A DNA stretch of 64,000 bases from CAUPWF01 sp036656795. GTDB taxonomy: Bacteria > Bacillota > Clostridia > Lachnospirales > Lachnospiraceae. Within the stretch, counting starts at the first letter, position 1, and every line of letters starts with the position of its first letter. The stretch covers positions 107,551 through 171,550 of the forward strand of contig JAVXHR010000002.1 in NCBI GenBank assembly GCA_036656795.1, written 5' to 3'. Positions 54,236 through 63,165 of the stretch are shown here, one piece after another. The notes beneath the pieces were generated by a model, which worked only from the letters and a program-made list of their open reading frames with translations, was not told the origin of the DNA and ran no database searches. The translations under genes were made by a program, and so were the position numbers.

Positions 54236-56326
54236 CTATTTTTGAAAGAATCCACGAATTCGTTCCATGATAGAGCGTTTGTGTTCTTTTTTTACAGATT
54301 TCACATTCATTGCTTCCGCCATAAATACTTCCTGTGAATTCACAAAAGGGGCCTCTTGCAACTTTTTATGATATGTTCCGTCAGAAGAAAGCACTCTCGC
54401 CTTTACATTGTCCAACATAATAACTCTTATCATATGATTGATACGTTCTCTTATCTCCGCATCTAAGATAGGGGTTGCAACTTCCACTCGTTTTTCTGTA
54501 TTTCTTGTCATCATGTCCCCTGATCCTATATAAAGTCTTTGCTCCACACCGGTACCAAAACTAAAGATACGTGGATGTTCCAGATAGCGCCCTACTACAC
54601 TAATTACAGTTACATTCTCTGTTGCCTGTTCTATCCCCGGTAAGATACAACAGATTCCCCTTACAATCAGAGTCACCTTAACACCTGCCCTAGATGCTTG
54701 TATAATCTTCTCAATAAAATCTACATCTGTTACAGAGTTCATCTTCATAACAACTATTCCATTTTTCCCTTTGGCAATCTCTTCGTCAATCAGATATAGA
54801 ATTTTCTTCTTGAAACTGGTTGGTGCTACTAATAGATACTCATAACTTCCATTGATATTCCCAATGGATAAATTCTTGAAAAAGACAGATGCATCTTCCC
54901 CAATCTTACGATTTGCGGTCATCAAGGACAAATCAGTATACAAGGTAGCCGTTTTTTCATTATAATTTCCGGTTCCTATCTGGGTAATATAATGAATATC
55001 ACTTCGAATCCGATACGTAATCAGACATATCTTAGAATGTACTTTATATCCTTCAAATCCATAGATTACACGACACCCTGCATCTTCCAACCGTTCCGAC
55101 CAGTCTATATTATTCTGTTCATCAAATCTGGCACGTAACTCAATTAAAGCCGTTACTTCTTTTCCATTTTCTGCCGCAGCACACAAGTATTCTACCAAAC
55201 GTGCTTTTTTAGCTAAACGATAGATTGTGATTTTAATAGTCATTACATTTGGATCAACTGATGCTTCTTTAATCAATTGTAGGAATGGCTCCATACTTTC
55301 ATATGGGTAGGATAACAAGATGTCTTTTCTCTTTACCTGTCTTAAGATACTGCCATCTCCCACCATGTTAGATGCTTGTGGAACAAATGCCTCATCAATT
55401 AAGGAACGTTTCATGGAGACGGGCACCTTATCCATAATTGAAAAGATGTATTCTAATTTCATAGGGACTTTGGTTCTAAATATCTGTTTCGGTTCTATCC
55501 CAAACTTCTCACATAATACCTCTTGGGTCTTATTAAGCATAGGTTCCGCAACTTCCAATCGAACAACTGCCATTCTGCGCCGTTTATGCAATGTTTCTTT
55601 CATACGATACCGAAAATCTTCATTAATATCAAACATCTCATCATCGGGTGAGATGTCTGCATTTCTTGTAACACAGATATAATTTCTGTCTACCACTTGA
55701 TAATTTTCAAATACCAGTTCCAGATACTCCATAATTACTTTTTCCATACGAATATAACGTATATCATGTCCGGGAAGATACAAAATCTCTGACACAAACT
55801 GAGGCACCGGAATAATACCCATCATAGATTTGGTATCATAGGTTAGATTGGCAATGACATATAATGCCTTATTCAGTAGATGTGGAAATGGGTGATTGGC
55901 ATCTACGATCTGTGGCGATAAAATCGGTACAATCTGTTCTTTAAAATATTTCTTTACATATTTTTTTTCACTTGTTTCCAACTCTTTAAAAGACAATCCA
56001 CATACGCCATATGGATATAATTGTTTTTTAATATCTGCATATGTCTTATCTCGTTCTTTGTATAACGGAGCTACCTCTTCATAGATTGCATTCAATTGTT
56101 GTCTTGGTGTCATTCCCGATTTATTATCTTCCTGATGATCCTCTAATGTTGCCATATCATATAAACTGCCTACTCGAATCATAAAGAACTCATCTAAATT
56201 ACTCGTAAAAATAGATACAAACTTCATTCGTTCCAAAAGTGGTACTGTGCTATCTTGTGCTTCTTCTAATACGCGTCTGTTAAAACGTAGCCATGACAGT
56301 TCTCTATTTTGCATGTAATTTGACAT
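54236..56326 (-). CDS. ppk1: Polyphosphate kinase 1
   Basis: Makes polyphosphate from ATP (696 aa). The catalytic His is in YKVHSKICLI (about 430), with a second conserved segment IGTGNYNEKTATLYTD after it. The N-terminal NRELSWLRFNRRVLEEA is the family start. It is 10 bp after asd. Confidence 0.96.
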   Translation of the reverse strand: MSNYMQNRELSWLRFNRRVLEEAQDSTVPLLERMKFVSIFTSNLDEFFMIRVGSLYDMATLEDHQEDNKSGMTPRQQLNAIYEEVAPLYKERDKTYADIKKQLYPYGVCGLSFKELETSEKKYVKKYFKEQIVPILSPQIVDANHPFPHLLNKALYVIANLTYDTKSMMGIIPVPQFVSEILYLPGHDIRYIRMEKVIMEYLELVFENYQVVDRNYICVTRNADISPDDEMFDINEDFRYRMKETLHKRRRMAVVRLEVAEPMLNKTQEVLCEKFGIEPKQIFRTKVPMKLEYIFSIMDKVPVSMKRSLIDEAFVPQASNMVGDGSILRQVKRKDILLSYPYESMEPFLQLIKEASVDPNVMTIKITIYRLAKKARLVEYLCAAAENGKEVTALIELRARFDEQNNIDWSERLEDAGCRVIYGFEGYKVHSKICLITYRIRSDIHYITQIGTGNYNEKTATLYTDLSLMTANRKIGEDASVFFKNLSIGNINGSYEYLLVAPTSFKKKILYLIDEEIAKGKNGIVVMKMNSVTDVDFIEKIIQASRAGVKVTLIVRGICCILPGIEQATENVTVISVVGRYLEHPRIFSFGTGVEQRLYIGSGDMMTRNTEKRVEVATPILDAEIRERINHMIRVIMLDNVKARVLSSDGTYHKKLQEAPFVNSQEVFMAEAMNVKSVKKEHKRSIMERIRGFFQK

Positions 56327-56336
56327 TTTATCGCTC

Positions 56337-57428
56337 CTATTTATCCGTTTTTTTCTGAATATAATCCTTTGCTGTTAGTGTTTCCGCACATAACACCGCA
56401 CCACCTGCTGCACCACGTATTGTATTATGTGACAATCCAACGAATTTATAATCAAAAAGGCTATCTTCTCTAAGACGACCTACTGAGATTCCCATACCAT
56501 GCTCATACTCCACATCTTCTTTTACTTGTGGTCGATTATCTTCTGTTAGATACTGAATAAATTGTTTTGGTGCGCTCGGTAAATTCAATTCCTGTGGTAA
56601 TCCTTTAAACTGAACAAGTTTTTCAATGAGTTGTTCTTTCGTAGGTTTCTTTGCAAATCTAACAAATACTGCTGCTGTATGTCCATTTAACACTGATACT
56701 CTAATACATTGTGTCGTTATTATAGGACTAGTTGCCTTCACAACTTCTCCATCTTTCACTGTTCCAAAGATGCGTAATGGTTCTTGTTCACTCTTTTCTT
56801 CTTCTCCACCAATATATGGAATTAGATTAGCTACCATCTCTGGCCATTCTTGAAAGGTCTTTCCAGCACCTGATATAGCCTGATATGTTGTTACTACTAC
56901 TTCTGTTGGTTCAAACTCTTTCCATGCCGCAAGTACCGGTGCATAACTTTGAATGGAACAATTGGGTTTTACTGCAACAAATCCTTTTTTTGTTCCTAAG
57001 CGTTGTCTCTGCGCTTCAATCAGCTCAAAATGTTCCGGATTAATCTCCGGAATTACCATTGGCACATCTTTCGTCCAACGATGGGCACTGTTATTGGATA
57101 CTACCGGAGTCTCTGTCTTTGCATAAGCATCTTCAATCTCTTGAATCTCCGTTTTGGACATATCCACTGCACTGAACACAAAATCTACTGTATCTGCTAC
57201 TTTTTCAATCTCTTTTACATTATAAACAATCATTGTTTTTACCGCTTCCGGCATCGGTGTGTCCATCTTCCATCTATTACCTATCGCTTCTGCATATGTT
57301 TTTCCCGCAGAACGTTCGCTTGCCGCTAATGTTACGACTTCAAACCAAGGATGATTCTCTAACAATGCTATAAATCTCTGTCCTACCATGCCGGTTGCTC
57401 CCAAAATCCCTACCTTTAATTTCTCCAT
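56337..57428 (-). CDS. asd: Aspartate-semialdehyde dehydrogenase
   Basis: Second step of the aspartate family pathway (363 aa). GATGMVGQRF is the NADP loop (10-19), and the nucleophilic cysteine is in KPNCSIQS near 155. The length and TYQAISGAGKT segment suggest the archaeal/fungal-like subtype. It starts 1 bp after the argH stop codon. Confidence 0.94.
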   Translation of the reverse strand: MEKLKVGILGATGMVGQRFIALLENHPWFEVVTLAASERSAGKTYAEAIGNRWKMDTPMPEAVKTMIVYNVKEIEKVADTVDFVFSAVDMSKTEIQEIEDAYAKTETPVVSNNSAHRWTKDVPMVIPEINPEHFELIEAQRQRLGTKKGFVAVKPNCSIQSYAPVLAAWKEFEPTEVVVTTYQAISGAGKTFQEWPEMVANLIPYIGGEEEKSEQEPLRIFGTVKDGEVVKATSPIITTQCIRVSVLNGHTAAVFVRFAKKPTKEQLIEKLVQFKGLPQELNLPSAPKQFIQYLTEDNRPQVKEDVEYEHGMGISVGRLREDSLFDYKFVGLSHNTIRGAAGGAVLCAETLTAKDYIQKKTDK

Positions 57429-57429
57429 C

Positions 57430-58809
57430 TTATTTTCCTCCTAAATAACTTGTGTATAGTTCCATAACATGCTGCATCTCTTTTTTACCAGGTGCTCCAA
57501 TTGTAATTCTCTTATTCACGCAAGTTTCCATACTTATCGCCTCATAGATATCTTCTTGAAAGACAGGTGAAATTGCTTGATATTCTTCCAGTGTCATATC
57601 ATCTAAAGCCATCTTTTTATCAATACAATATAATACTAATTGACCAACAATTCCATGAGCATCTCTAAATGGAATTCCATGATTCACAAGATAATCCGCC
57701 GCATCCGTTGCATTGGTAAATCCTTGTTTGGCGCTTTGATACATAACATCTTTATGAAACTTCAATGTACGTAACATCTCTGTAAATAAAATCAGACAAT
57801 CTTTGGCTGTATGAATCGCATCAAAAGCAAGTTCTTTGTCTTCCTGCATATCTTTATTGTACGCCAATGGAATCCCTTTCATCGTTGTAAGTAATGACAT
57901 CAATGCCCCGTACACACGTCCTGTCTTTCCTCGGACTAATTCTGCAATATCCGGATTCTTCTTTTGTGGCATAATACTACTACCTGTACTATATCCATCA
58001 TCTATTTCCACAAATCGATATTCATTTGTATTCCATATAATGATTTCTTCTGAGAATCTACTCAAATGCATCATAACAATAGATAATGCCGACAGCAATT
58101 CAATGAGATAATCTCTGTCTGCCACAGAATCCATACTGTTTAAAGTAGGTCCTGCAAATCCCAATAACTCTGCTGTATATTCTCTGTCTAATGGGTAGGT
58201 TGTACCTGCCAAAGCACCCGCTCCCAATGGACAATAATTCATGCGTTTATAGATGTCCTGCATGCGTTCTAAATCTCTTTTAAACATCTCAAAATATGCA
58301 CCCATATGGTGTGCCAATGTAATTGGTTGTGCTTTTTGTAAATGGGTAAATCCCGGCATAATGGTCTCTGTATGTTCTTTCATTCTCTCAAGAAGTACTT
58401 CTAACAGTTCTTTCACTAATTTTTCTAATACTTCTATCTCATCTCTTGTATATAATTTCATATCCAATGCCACTTGGTCATTTCGGCTTCGTCCTGTGTG
58501 TAATTTCTTTCCAACTGCACCTATACGATCAATAAGCGTCCCTTCCACAAAACTATGTATATCCTCATATGTATCTGCAATCTGAAGTTTCCCACTATGT
58601 ACTTCTTCAAGAATGTTCTGCAATCCTACCACTATTTGTTGTTGTTCTTCCTCTGCTAAAATCTTTTGTTTTGCAAGCATTGTAACATGTGCTATACTTC
58701 CTTTGATATCCTGATCTATTAACCTCTTGTCAAAAGAAATTGATGCATTAAAGTCATACACTAACTGTGCTGTCTCTTTTGTAAAACGCCCACCCCATAA
58801 TTGTGCCAT
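57430..58809 (-). CDS. argH: Argininosuccinate lyase
   Basis: Last step of arginine synthesis (459 aa). The signature GSSIMPQKKNPD is near 277-288; HTGRSRNDQVALD (about 105) carries further active residues. The other arg genes are not here. It leads an operon that goes on to asd, ppk1, topB and others. Confidence 0.97.
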   Translation of the reverse strand: MAQLWGGRFTKETAQLVYDFNASISFDKRLIDQDIKGSIAHVTMLAKQKILAEEEQQQIVVGLQNILEEVHSGKLQIADTYEDIHSFVEGTLIDRIGAVGKKLHTGRSRNDQVALDMKLYTRDEIEVLEKLVKELLEVLLERMKEHTETIMPGFTHLQKAQPITLAHHMGAYFEMFKRDLERMQDIYKRMNYCPLGAGALAGTTYPLDREYTAELLGFAGPTLNSMDSVADRDYLIELLSALSIVMMHLSRFSEEIIIWNTNEYRFVEIDDGYSTGSSIMPQKKNPDIAELVRGKTGRVYGALMSLLTTMKGIPLAYNKDMQEDKELAFDAIHTAKDCLILFTEMLRTLKFHKDVMYQSAKQGFTNATDAADYLVNHGIPFRDAHGIVGQLVLYCIDKKMALDDMTLEEYQAISPVFQEDIYEAISMETCVNKRITIGAPGKKEMQHVMELYTSYLGGK

Positions 58810-58837
58810 AATTTCTTATCCTCTTTTCGCTTCCTGC

Positions 58838-58866
58838 ATTATACAATATTGCTCATATTTTATCAC
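58838..58866 (-). promoter_or_regulatory. Promoter of the argH operon
   Basis: Minus strand GTGATA (58861-58866), 17-bp spacer, TATAAT (58838-58843). The -35 is weak. No ArgR box was recognised. Confidence 0.55.
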
Positions 58867-58883
58867 AGACTACTTCGCATTGT

Positions 58884-59534
58884 CTACTTCTTGTGATTTT
58901 TTTCTAATGAAACCTTCTTTTCTTGCATATCTCGCTGCTGCTTTGAAAATTCACAACCACAATAATCTTGTCTATATAACTCATATTCTTTCGAAAGTTC
59001 CACAGAACGCTTATACCCATTTTTCTTTTTGAAGTCCGATGGTAGATATGCAATATGGTATTTATCTCCTACTTTATTGCCAATCTCATTTAACTTTTCA
59101 ACATTTTTTCTTGGACTAATACTAAGTGTTGTTGTAAAATAATGAAATTCACCTTCTTTTGCTACCCTTGCGGCTTCCTCCAATCGTAATTCATAACATC
59201 GAAAACATCGCTCCCCGCCTTCACGAATATATTCCAAGCCCTTTGCCATCTGGTAAAATTTTTCTTTTTCATAACTTCCGGCAATAAAAGAAACCTGATA
59301 TTTTAAATGCATATTGCTAATTAATGTTTGTTGTTCTAATATACGTTTTGTATACTCACTTTCCGGAAAAATATTTGGATTATAATAAAACACAGTGATT
59401 TCAAAGTAATCAGACAAATACTCTAAGACATAGCTACTACAAGGTGCACAACAACTGTGCAGTAATAGTTTGGGAACTTTTTTTTCTTTCTGCAATTGCA
59501 ATAATAATCTATCCAATTCTTTCTGATAATTCAT
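58884..59534 (-). CDS. queH: Epoxyqueuosine reductase QueH
   Basis: Reduces epoxyqueuosine to queuosine in tRNA (216 aa from the ATG at 59534). The cysteine motifs SCCAPC, CFRCYELR and YCGC are complete. The frame opens at 59549, but GGGGGG lies between the two Mets and the promoter at 59564-59592 leaves only about 8 nt before the first, so the second is preferred. Confidence 0.93.
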   Translation of the reverse strand: MNYQKELDRLLLQLQKEKKVPKLLLHSCCAPCSSYVLEYLSDYFEITVFYYNPNIFPESEYTKRILEQQTLISNMHLKYQVSFIAGSYEKEKFYQMAKGLEYIREGGERCFRCYELRLEEAARVAKEGEFHYFTTTLSISPRKNVEKLNEIGNKVGDKYHIAYLPSDFKKKNGYKRSVELSKEYELYRQDYCGCEFSKQQRDMQEKKVSLEKNHKK

Positions 59535-59563
59535 AATCTTACCCCCCATACCTTAATATATAA

Positions 59564-59592
59564 ATTATACATTTTTCATTTCTCCCTAGCAA
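59564..59592 (-). promoter_or_regulatory. Promoter of queH
   Basis: Minus strand TTGCTA (59587-59592), 17-bp spacer, TATAAT (59564-59569). Confidence 0.75.
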
Positions 59593-59669
59593 GCACCCTT
59601 TTCTTATTTTTTCATAAACTAATATATGAATGACAAGGTATTAATTACATGCACTATTGGAGGTCTTAT

Positions 59670-60437
59670 ATGCAACCAATCTTAGAACTAAATAATGTAA
59701 CTTACGCATACCATACTTTAGACGGAGAAACAAAAGCATTAGAGCATCTTTCTTTCTCCTTGAACGAAGGAGAATTTGTTGCCATTGTTGGACCCTCAGG
59801 TTGTGGCAAATCCACATTACTTTCTCTCATATCTGGTCTGTTACAACCGGAAAGTGGACAGATAAAATTATCTGGACGTCCACTAAAAGAAAGTGCCACA
59901 AATATTGGCTATATGTTGCAACGTGATCATCTATTTGAATGGCGAACCATCTATAGTAATATCATGTTGGGTCTGGAGATTCAGCATATGATGACGGCTA
60001 AAACCCAAGAAAAAGTTCACGAATTATTAGATGTCTATGGCTTGGACCAATTTTCCAAAGCAAAACCATCTGAATTATCCGGTGGCATGAGACAACGTGC
60101 TGCTCTAATTCGCACGTTAGTACTGGAACCGGATATCTTACTTTTAGATGAGCCTTTTTCTGCATTGGATTATCAGACGCGCTTAACAGTTGGTGATGAT
60201 ATCGGACAGATTATTCGAAAAGAAGGTAAAACTGCCCTTCTTGTAACTCATGATCTATCCGAGGCAATCAGCCTTGGCGATCGTGTTCTTGTGCTATCCA
60301 ATCGACCTGCTACTGTTGCACAAACCATTTGCATGAAATTTGCATTAGAACAAGATACTCCACTTCACAGGCGTAATGCTCCTGAATTCAAAACATATTT
60401 TAATCTAATATGGAAGGAGTTAAATCGAAATGGTTGA
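59670..60437 (+). CDS. ABC importer ATPase, nitrate/sulfonate/thiamine-precursor class
   Basis: 255 aa from the ATG at 59670, preceded by TTGGAGG; the frame opens seven codons earlier. Walker A GPSGCGKST is at about 41-49, the Q-loop LQRDHLF at about 85, the signature LSGGMRQR at about 132, and Walker B ILLLDEPFSALD follows. The GMRQR form is typical of the SsuB/TauB/ThiZ class. It overlaps the permease gene by 8 bp. Confidence 0.92.
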   Translation: MQPILELNNVTYAYHTLDGETKALEHLSFSLNEGEFVAIVGPSGCGKSTLLSLISGLLQPESGQIKLSGRPLKESATNIGYMLQRDHLFEWRTIYSNIMLGLEIQHMMTAKTQEKVHELLDVYGLDQFSKAKPSELSGGMRQRAALIRTLVLEPDILLLDEPFSALDYQTRLTVGDDIGQIIRKEGKTALLVTHDLSEAISLGDRVLVLSNRPATVAQTICMKFALEQDTPLHRRNAPEFKTYFNLIWKELNRNG

Positions 60438-61227
60438 GCTTTCTCTAACCCAGCAACATTTTCTGCACCAACGAAGACGTCGTAAGATTACTGTCCATAT
60501 CTTCCGTATATTAATACTGTTTTGCTTTCTTATTACTTGGGAGTTAACCTCATTTTACCATATTATTGATTCTTTTATCTTTAGCAGTCCATCTAAGATT
60601 GTTCAGTGTTTTTGGCAAATGTGTCTGGATCGAAGCATTCTGACTCATATTGGAGTCACGCTTTATGAAACCATTATCAGTTTTTTATTTGTCATTGTCC
60701 TTAGCATCTGTATTGCCATACTGTTGTGGTGTAGCAGCCAATTATCCGAGATTCTAGATCCATATCTTGTGGTACTGAACAGTCTTCCAAAGTCTGCATT
60801 GGCACCTCTGCTTATTGTATGGCTTGGTGCAACTAAGACAACAATTATCGTAGCTGGAATGTCTGTAGCTATATTTGGTAGTATATTAAACCTATATACG
60901 GCTTTTAAAACCGTAGACCCCGAGAAAATTAAACTCATCTATACCTTGCATGGTAGGAAATATCATGTCCTTACAAAAGTTGTTCTCCCAAGTTCCATTC
61001 CCTCCATTATCAGCACCATGAAGATTAACATTGGTCTATGTCTTGTAGGTGTCGTAATTGGAGAATTTTTAGCTGCAAGAAATGGACTGGGTTATCTCAT
61101 TATCTATTCCAGTCAGGTATTCAAGATGGATTGGTTACTCATGTCCATCATTATCCTATGCATAATTGCTATGGGCTTATATCAAGGAATCAACTTAATA
61201 GAAAAACATTATATTAAAAAACTATAA
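60430..61227 (+). CDS. ABC importer permease, SsuC/TauC/ThiX class
   Basis: 265-aa permease with about six helices. The EAA-like loop is DPEKIKLIYTLHGRKYHVLTKVVLP (around 164-188), where the usual EAA is replaced by DPEK. No substrate-binding protein gene is adjacent on either side, so a third gene must be elsewhere or the pair uses another protein. Substrate unknown; sulfonates, nitrate or thiamine precursors fit the class. Confidence 0.9.
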   Translation: MVELSLTQQHFLHQRRRRKITVHIFRILILFCFLITWELTSFYHIIDSFIFSSPSKIVQCFWQMCLDRSILTHIGVTLYETIISFLFVIVLSICIAILLWCSSQLSEILDPYLVVLNSLPKSALAPLLIVWLGATKTTIIVAGMSVAIFGSILNLYTAFKTVDPEKIKLIYTLHGRKYHVLTKVVLPSSIPSIISTMKINIGLCLVGVVIGEFLAARNGLGYLIIYSSQVFKMDWLLMSIIILCIIAMGLYQGINLIEKHYIKKL

Positions 61228-61264
61228 TACTAACTTTAGGTCTATACAACACTTTTAAACATAA

Positions 61265-61311
61265 AGGAAGCTGCCACTTCACGATTTTTCATCGTAAAAG
61301 CGACAGCTCCT
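61265..61311. terminator. Terminator between ABC permease and chemoreceptor genes
   Basis: AGGAAGCTG pairs with CAGCTCCT (one bulge), with an inner ACGAT/ATCGT helix. It lies between two convergent genes and can serve both. Confidence 0.65.
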
Positions 61312-61330
61312 ATGTATCGTACTTTACTAT

Positions 61331-63106
61331 TTAATATTTAGATGATGATGTATGTACCGGTCTTTCTGTGTGCTTTACTTTATCTGTATAACTATCATGA
61401 TATGCTGTTGTTACAGAATGGGCTCCATCTTTTAATTCGAATTTTCCTACTAAGTCTTTTAACATCTGAGATTGGCCACTTAACTCTTCTGATGCTGCCG
61501 CACTTTCTTCTGCTGTTGCCGAGTTGGTCTGAATAACACTTGAAATTTGATCCACACCTGCTGTAATCTGTGTGATTGCACTGGCTTGTTCGTTAGATGC
61601 TTTTGCAATCTTCTGGACTACAGATCCTACTTCTTCCGAACTCTTTACAACTTCTGAAATAGATTCTGCTGTTGCATCTGCAATCTGTTTTCCATTATCA
61701 ATTGCTGTAATTGCGCTTTCAATCAGTGCGGTTGTATTCTTAGCTGCTTCCGCACTCTTACCTGCCAGATTCCGTACTTCATCTGCAACTACCGCGAATC
61801 CTTTTCCTGCCTCTCCCGCTCTCGCTGCTTCTACTGCGGCATTTAAAGCAAGAATATTGGTTTGAAATGCAATATCATCAATTGTTTTAATGATTTTACC
61901 AATCTCATTAGAAGTATTGGTAATTTCTTCCATAGCTTGAACCATTTGTTCCATCTGTTGGCTTCCAACATGTAATGCAGCTGAAGAACTATCAGACACT
62001 TCATTTGCATGTTGCGCATCATCTGCGTTGTTCTTTACTTGTTGTGAAATTTCTGTAATACTTGCAGAAAGCTCTTCAATAGAAGAAGCTTGTTCTGTTG
62101 CGCCTTGTGACAATGCCTGAGCACCACTAGAAACTTGATCTGAACCACTAGAAACTTGCTCTGAAGACTGATTAATCTGTCCCATAATATCATTTAATGA
62201 CTCTGTAATAGTATCTACTGAATTTTTAAGTGCAACAAAATCTCCTCTAAAATCGGCATTTAACGAAATATCTAAATTCCCTTTTGCCATCTCTCCCAAT
62301 CCAGCGTCTAGATCATTAATCATAGCTGTAATGGACATTTTCACCTCTCCTAATGCATCCAGCATAATTCCTGTTTCATCTTTAGATGTTGCCGGTGGAA
62401 CCTCTGATTTCAAATCCCCACGGGATAATAAAACCAATCGTTCGGCACATGCTGTTACCGGTCTGGAGATACTACGTGATACATATAATGCAATCGCTAC
62501 TGCTACTGCTGTGGAAACAATAATAACCGCAATAATCAATAAAGAACTTGTATTTGATTGTTTGGTTAAATCTATTGATACCTGGTCCCCCATTTTTACG
62601 TTCAACGCCATTAAATCTTTCCCGGCTGCAACACACTCCAATAGAGAAGGTCTTGCTTCACTTCTGTATACCTTTAGTGCTTCGTCATTCCTATTTTCTA
62701 AACCTAAGGCAACTGCCTTGTCTTTTCCCTTTATAAAAATAGGTTCTGCAGCATCAATACGTTCAATAATCTTTTTTTCTTCTGTTGACTGACAATTTTT
62801 TCTTGCTTTTTCAAGGGATGTATCCATGTTCTTTATAGCTTCTTCTAATCCTGTTTGTGCTTCTTTAATGTCTGCTTCTTCTGTCATCATAATAACATCT
62901 CGCGTTAATGCACCACTTTGCTGTAGATATGCATTAAAATCGCCAATATCACCTTGTACAAATCCATTTTCTACCAATGCTTTACTATACCCAGTATCTG
63001 ATTTTTTTAAAACTACCAATCCTACTACACTTGCGATACTTGCAATTACAACTACCGCAACAAATGAAACAATTAATTTCTTTGCAATCTTCATGTTCTT
63101 AAACAT
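61331..63106 (-). CDS. Methyl-accepting chemotaxis protein
   Basis: 591-aa membrane chemoreceptor. The first helix is at about 10-33, an extracellular four-helix-bundle-like sensor at about 34-187, the second helix at about 188-211, a HAMP domain at about 212-265, and the signalling domain at about 300-570. The hairpin tip DDIAFQTNILALNAAVEAARAGEAGKG is near 413-440. The ligand is unknown. Its ribosome site is weak (AGGTAG). Confidence 0.94.
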   Translation of the reverse strand: MFKNMKIAKKLIVSFVAVVVIASIASVVGLVVLKKSDTGYSKALVENGFVQGDIGDFNAYLQQSGALTRDVIMMTEEADIKEAQTGLEEAIKNMDTSLEKARKNCQSTEEKKIIERIDAAEPIFIKGKDKAVALGLENRNDEALKVYRSEARPSLLECVAAGKDLMALNVKMGDQVSIDLTKQSNTSSLLIIAVIIVSTAVAVAIALYVSRSISRPVTACAERLVLLSRGDLKSEVPPATSKDETGIMLDALGEVKMSITAMINDLDAGLGEMAKGNLDISLNADFRGDFVALKNSVDTITESLNDIMGQINQSSEQVSSGSDQVSSGAQALSQGATEQASSIEELSASITEISQQVKNNADDAQHANEVSDSSSAALHVGSQQMEQMVQAMEEITNTSNEIGKIIKTIDDIAFQTNILALNAAVEAARAGEAGKGFAVVADEVRNLAGKSAEAAKNTTALIESAITAIDNGKQIADATAESISEVVKSSEEVGSVVQKIAKASNEQASAITQITAGVDQISSVIQTNSATAEESAAASEELSGQSQMLKDLVGKFELKDGAHSVTTAYHDSYTDKVKHTERPVHTSSSKY

Positions 63107-63165
63107 ATTGTCTACCTGCTTTCTCTTTCTTTTTACTATATATAAACTTGATATATATACACAAA

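Noticed and set aside
59593..59669. TPP or other riboswitch before the ABC importer.
   Set aside because: No CTGAGA-type or other riboswitch core was seen in the short leader.
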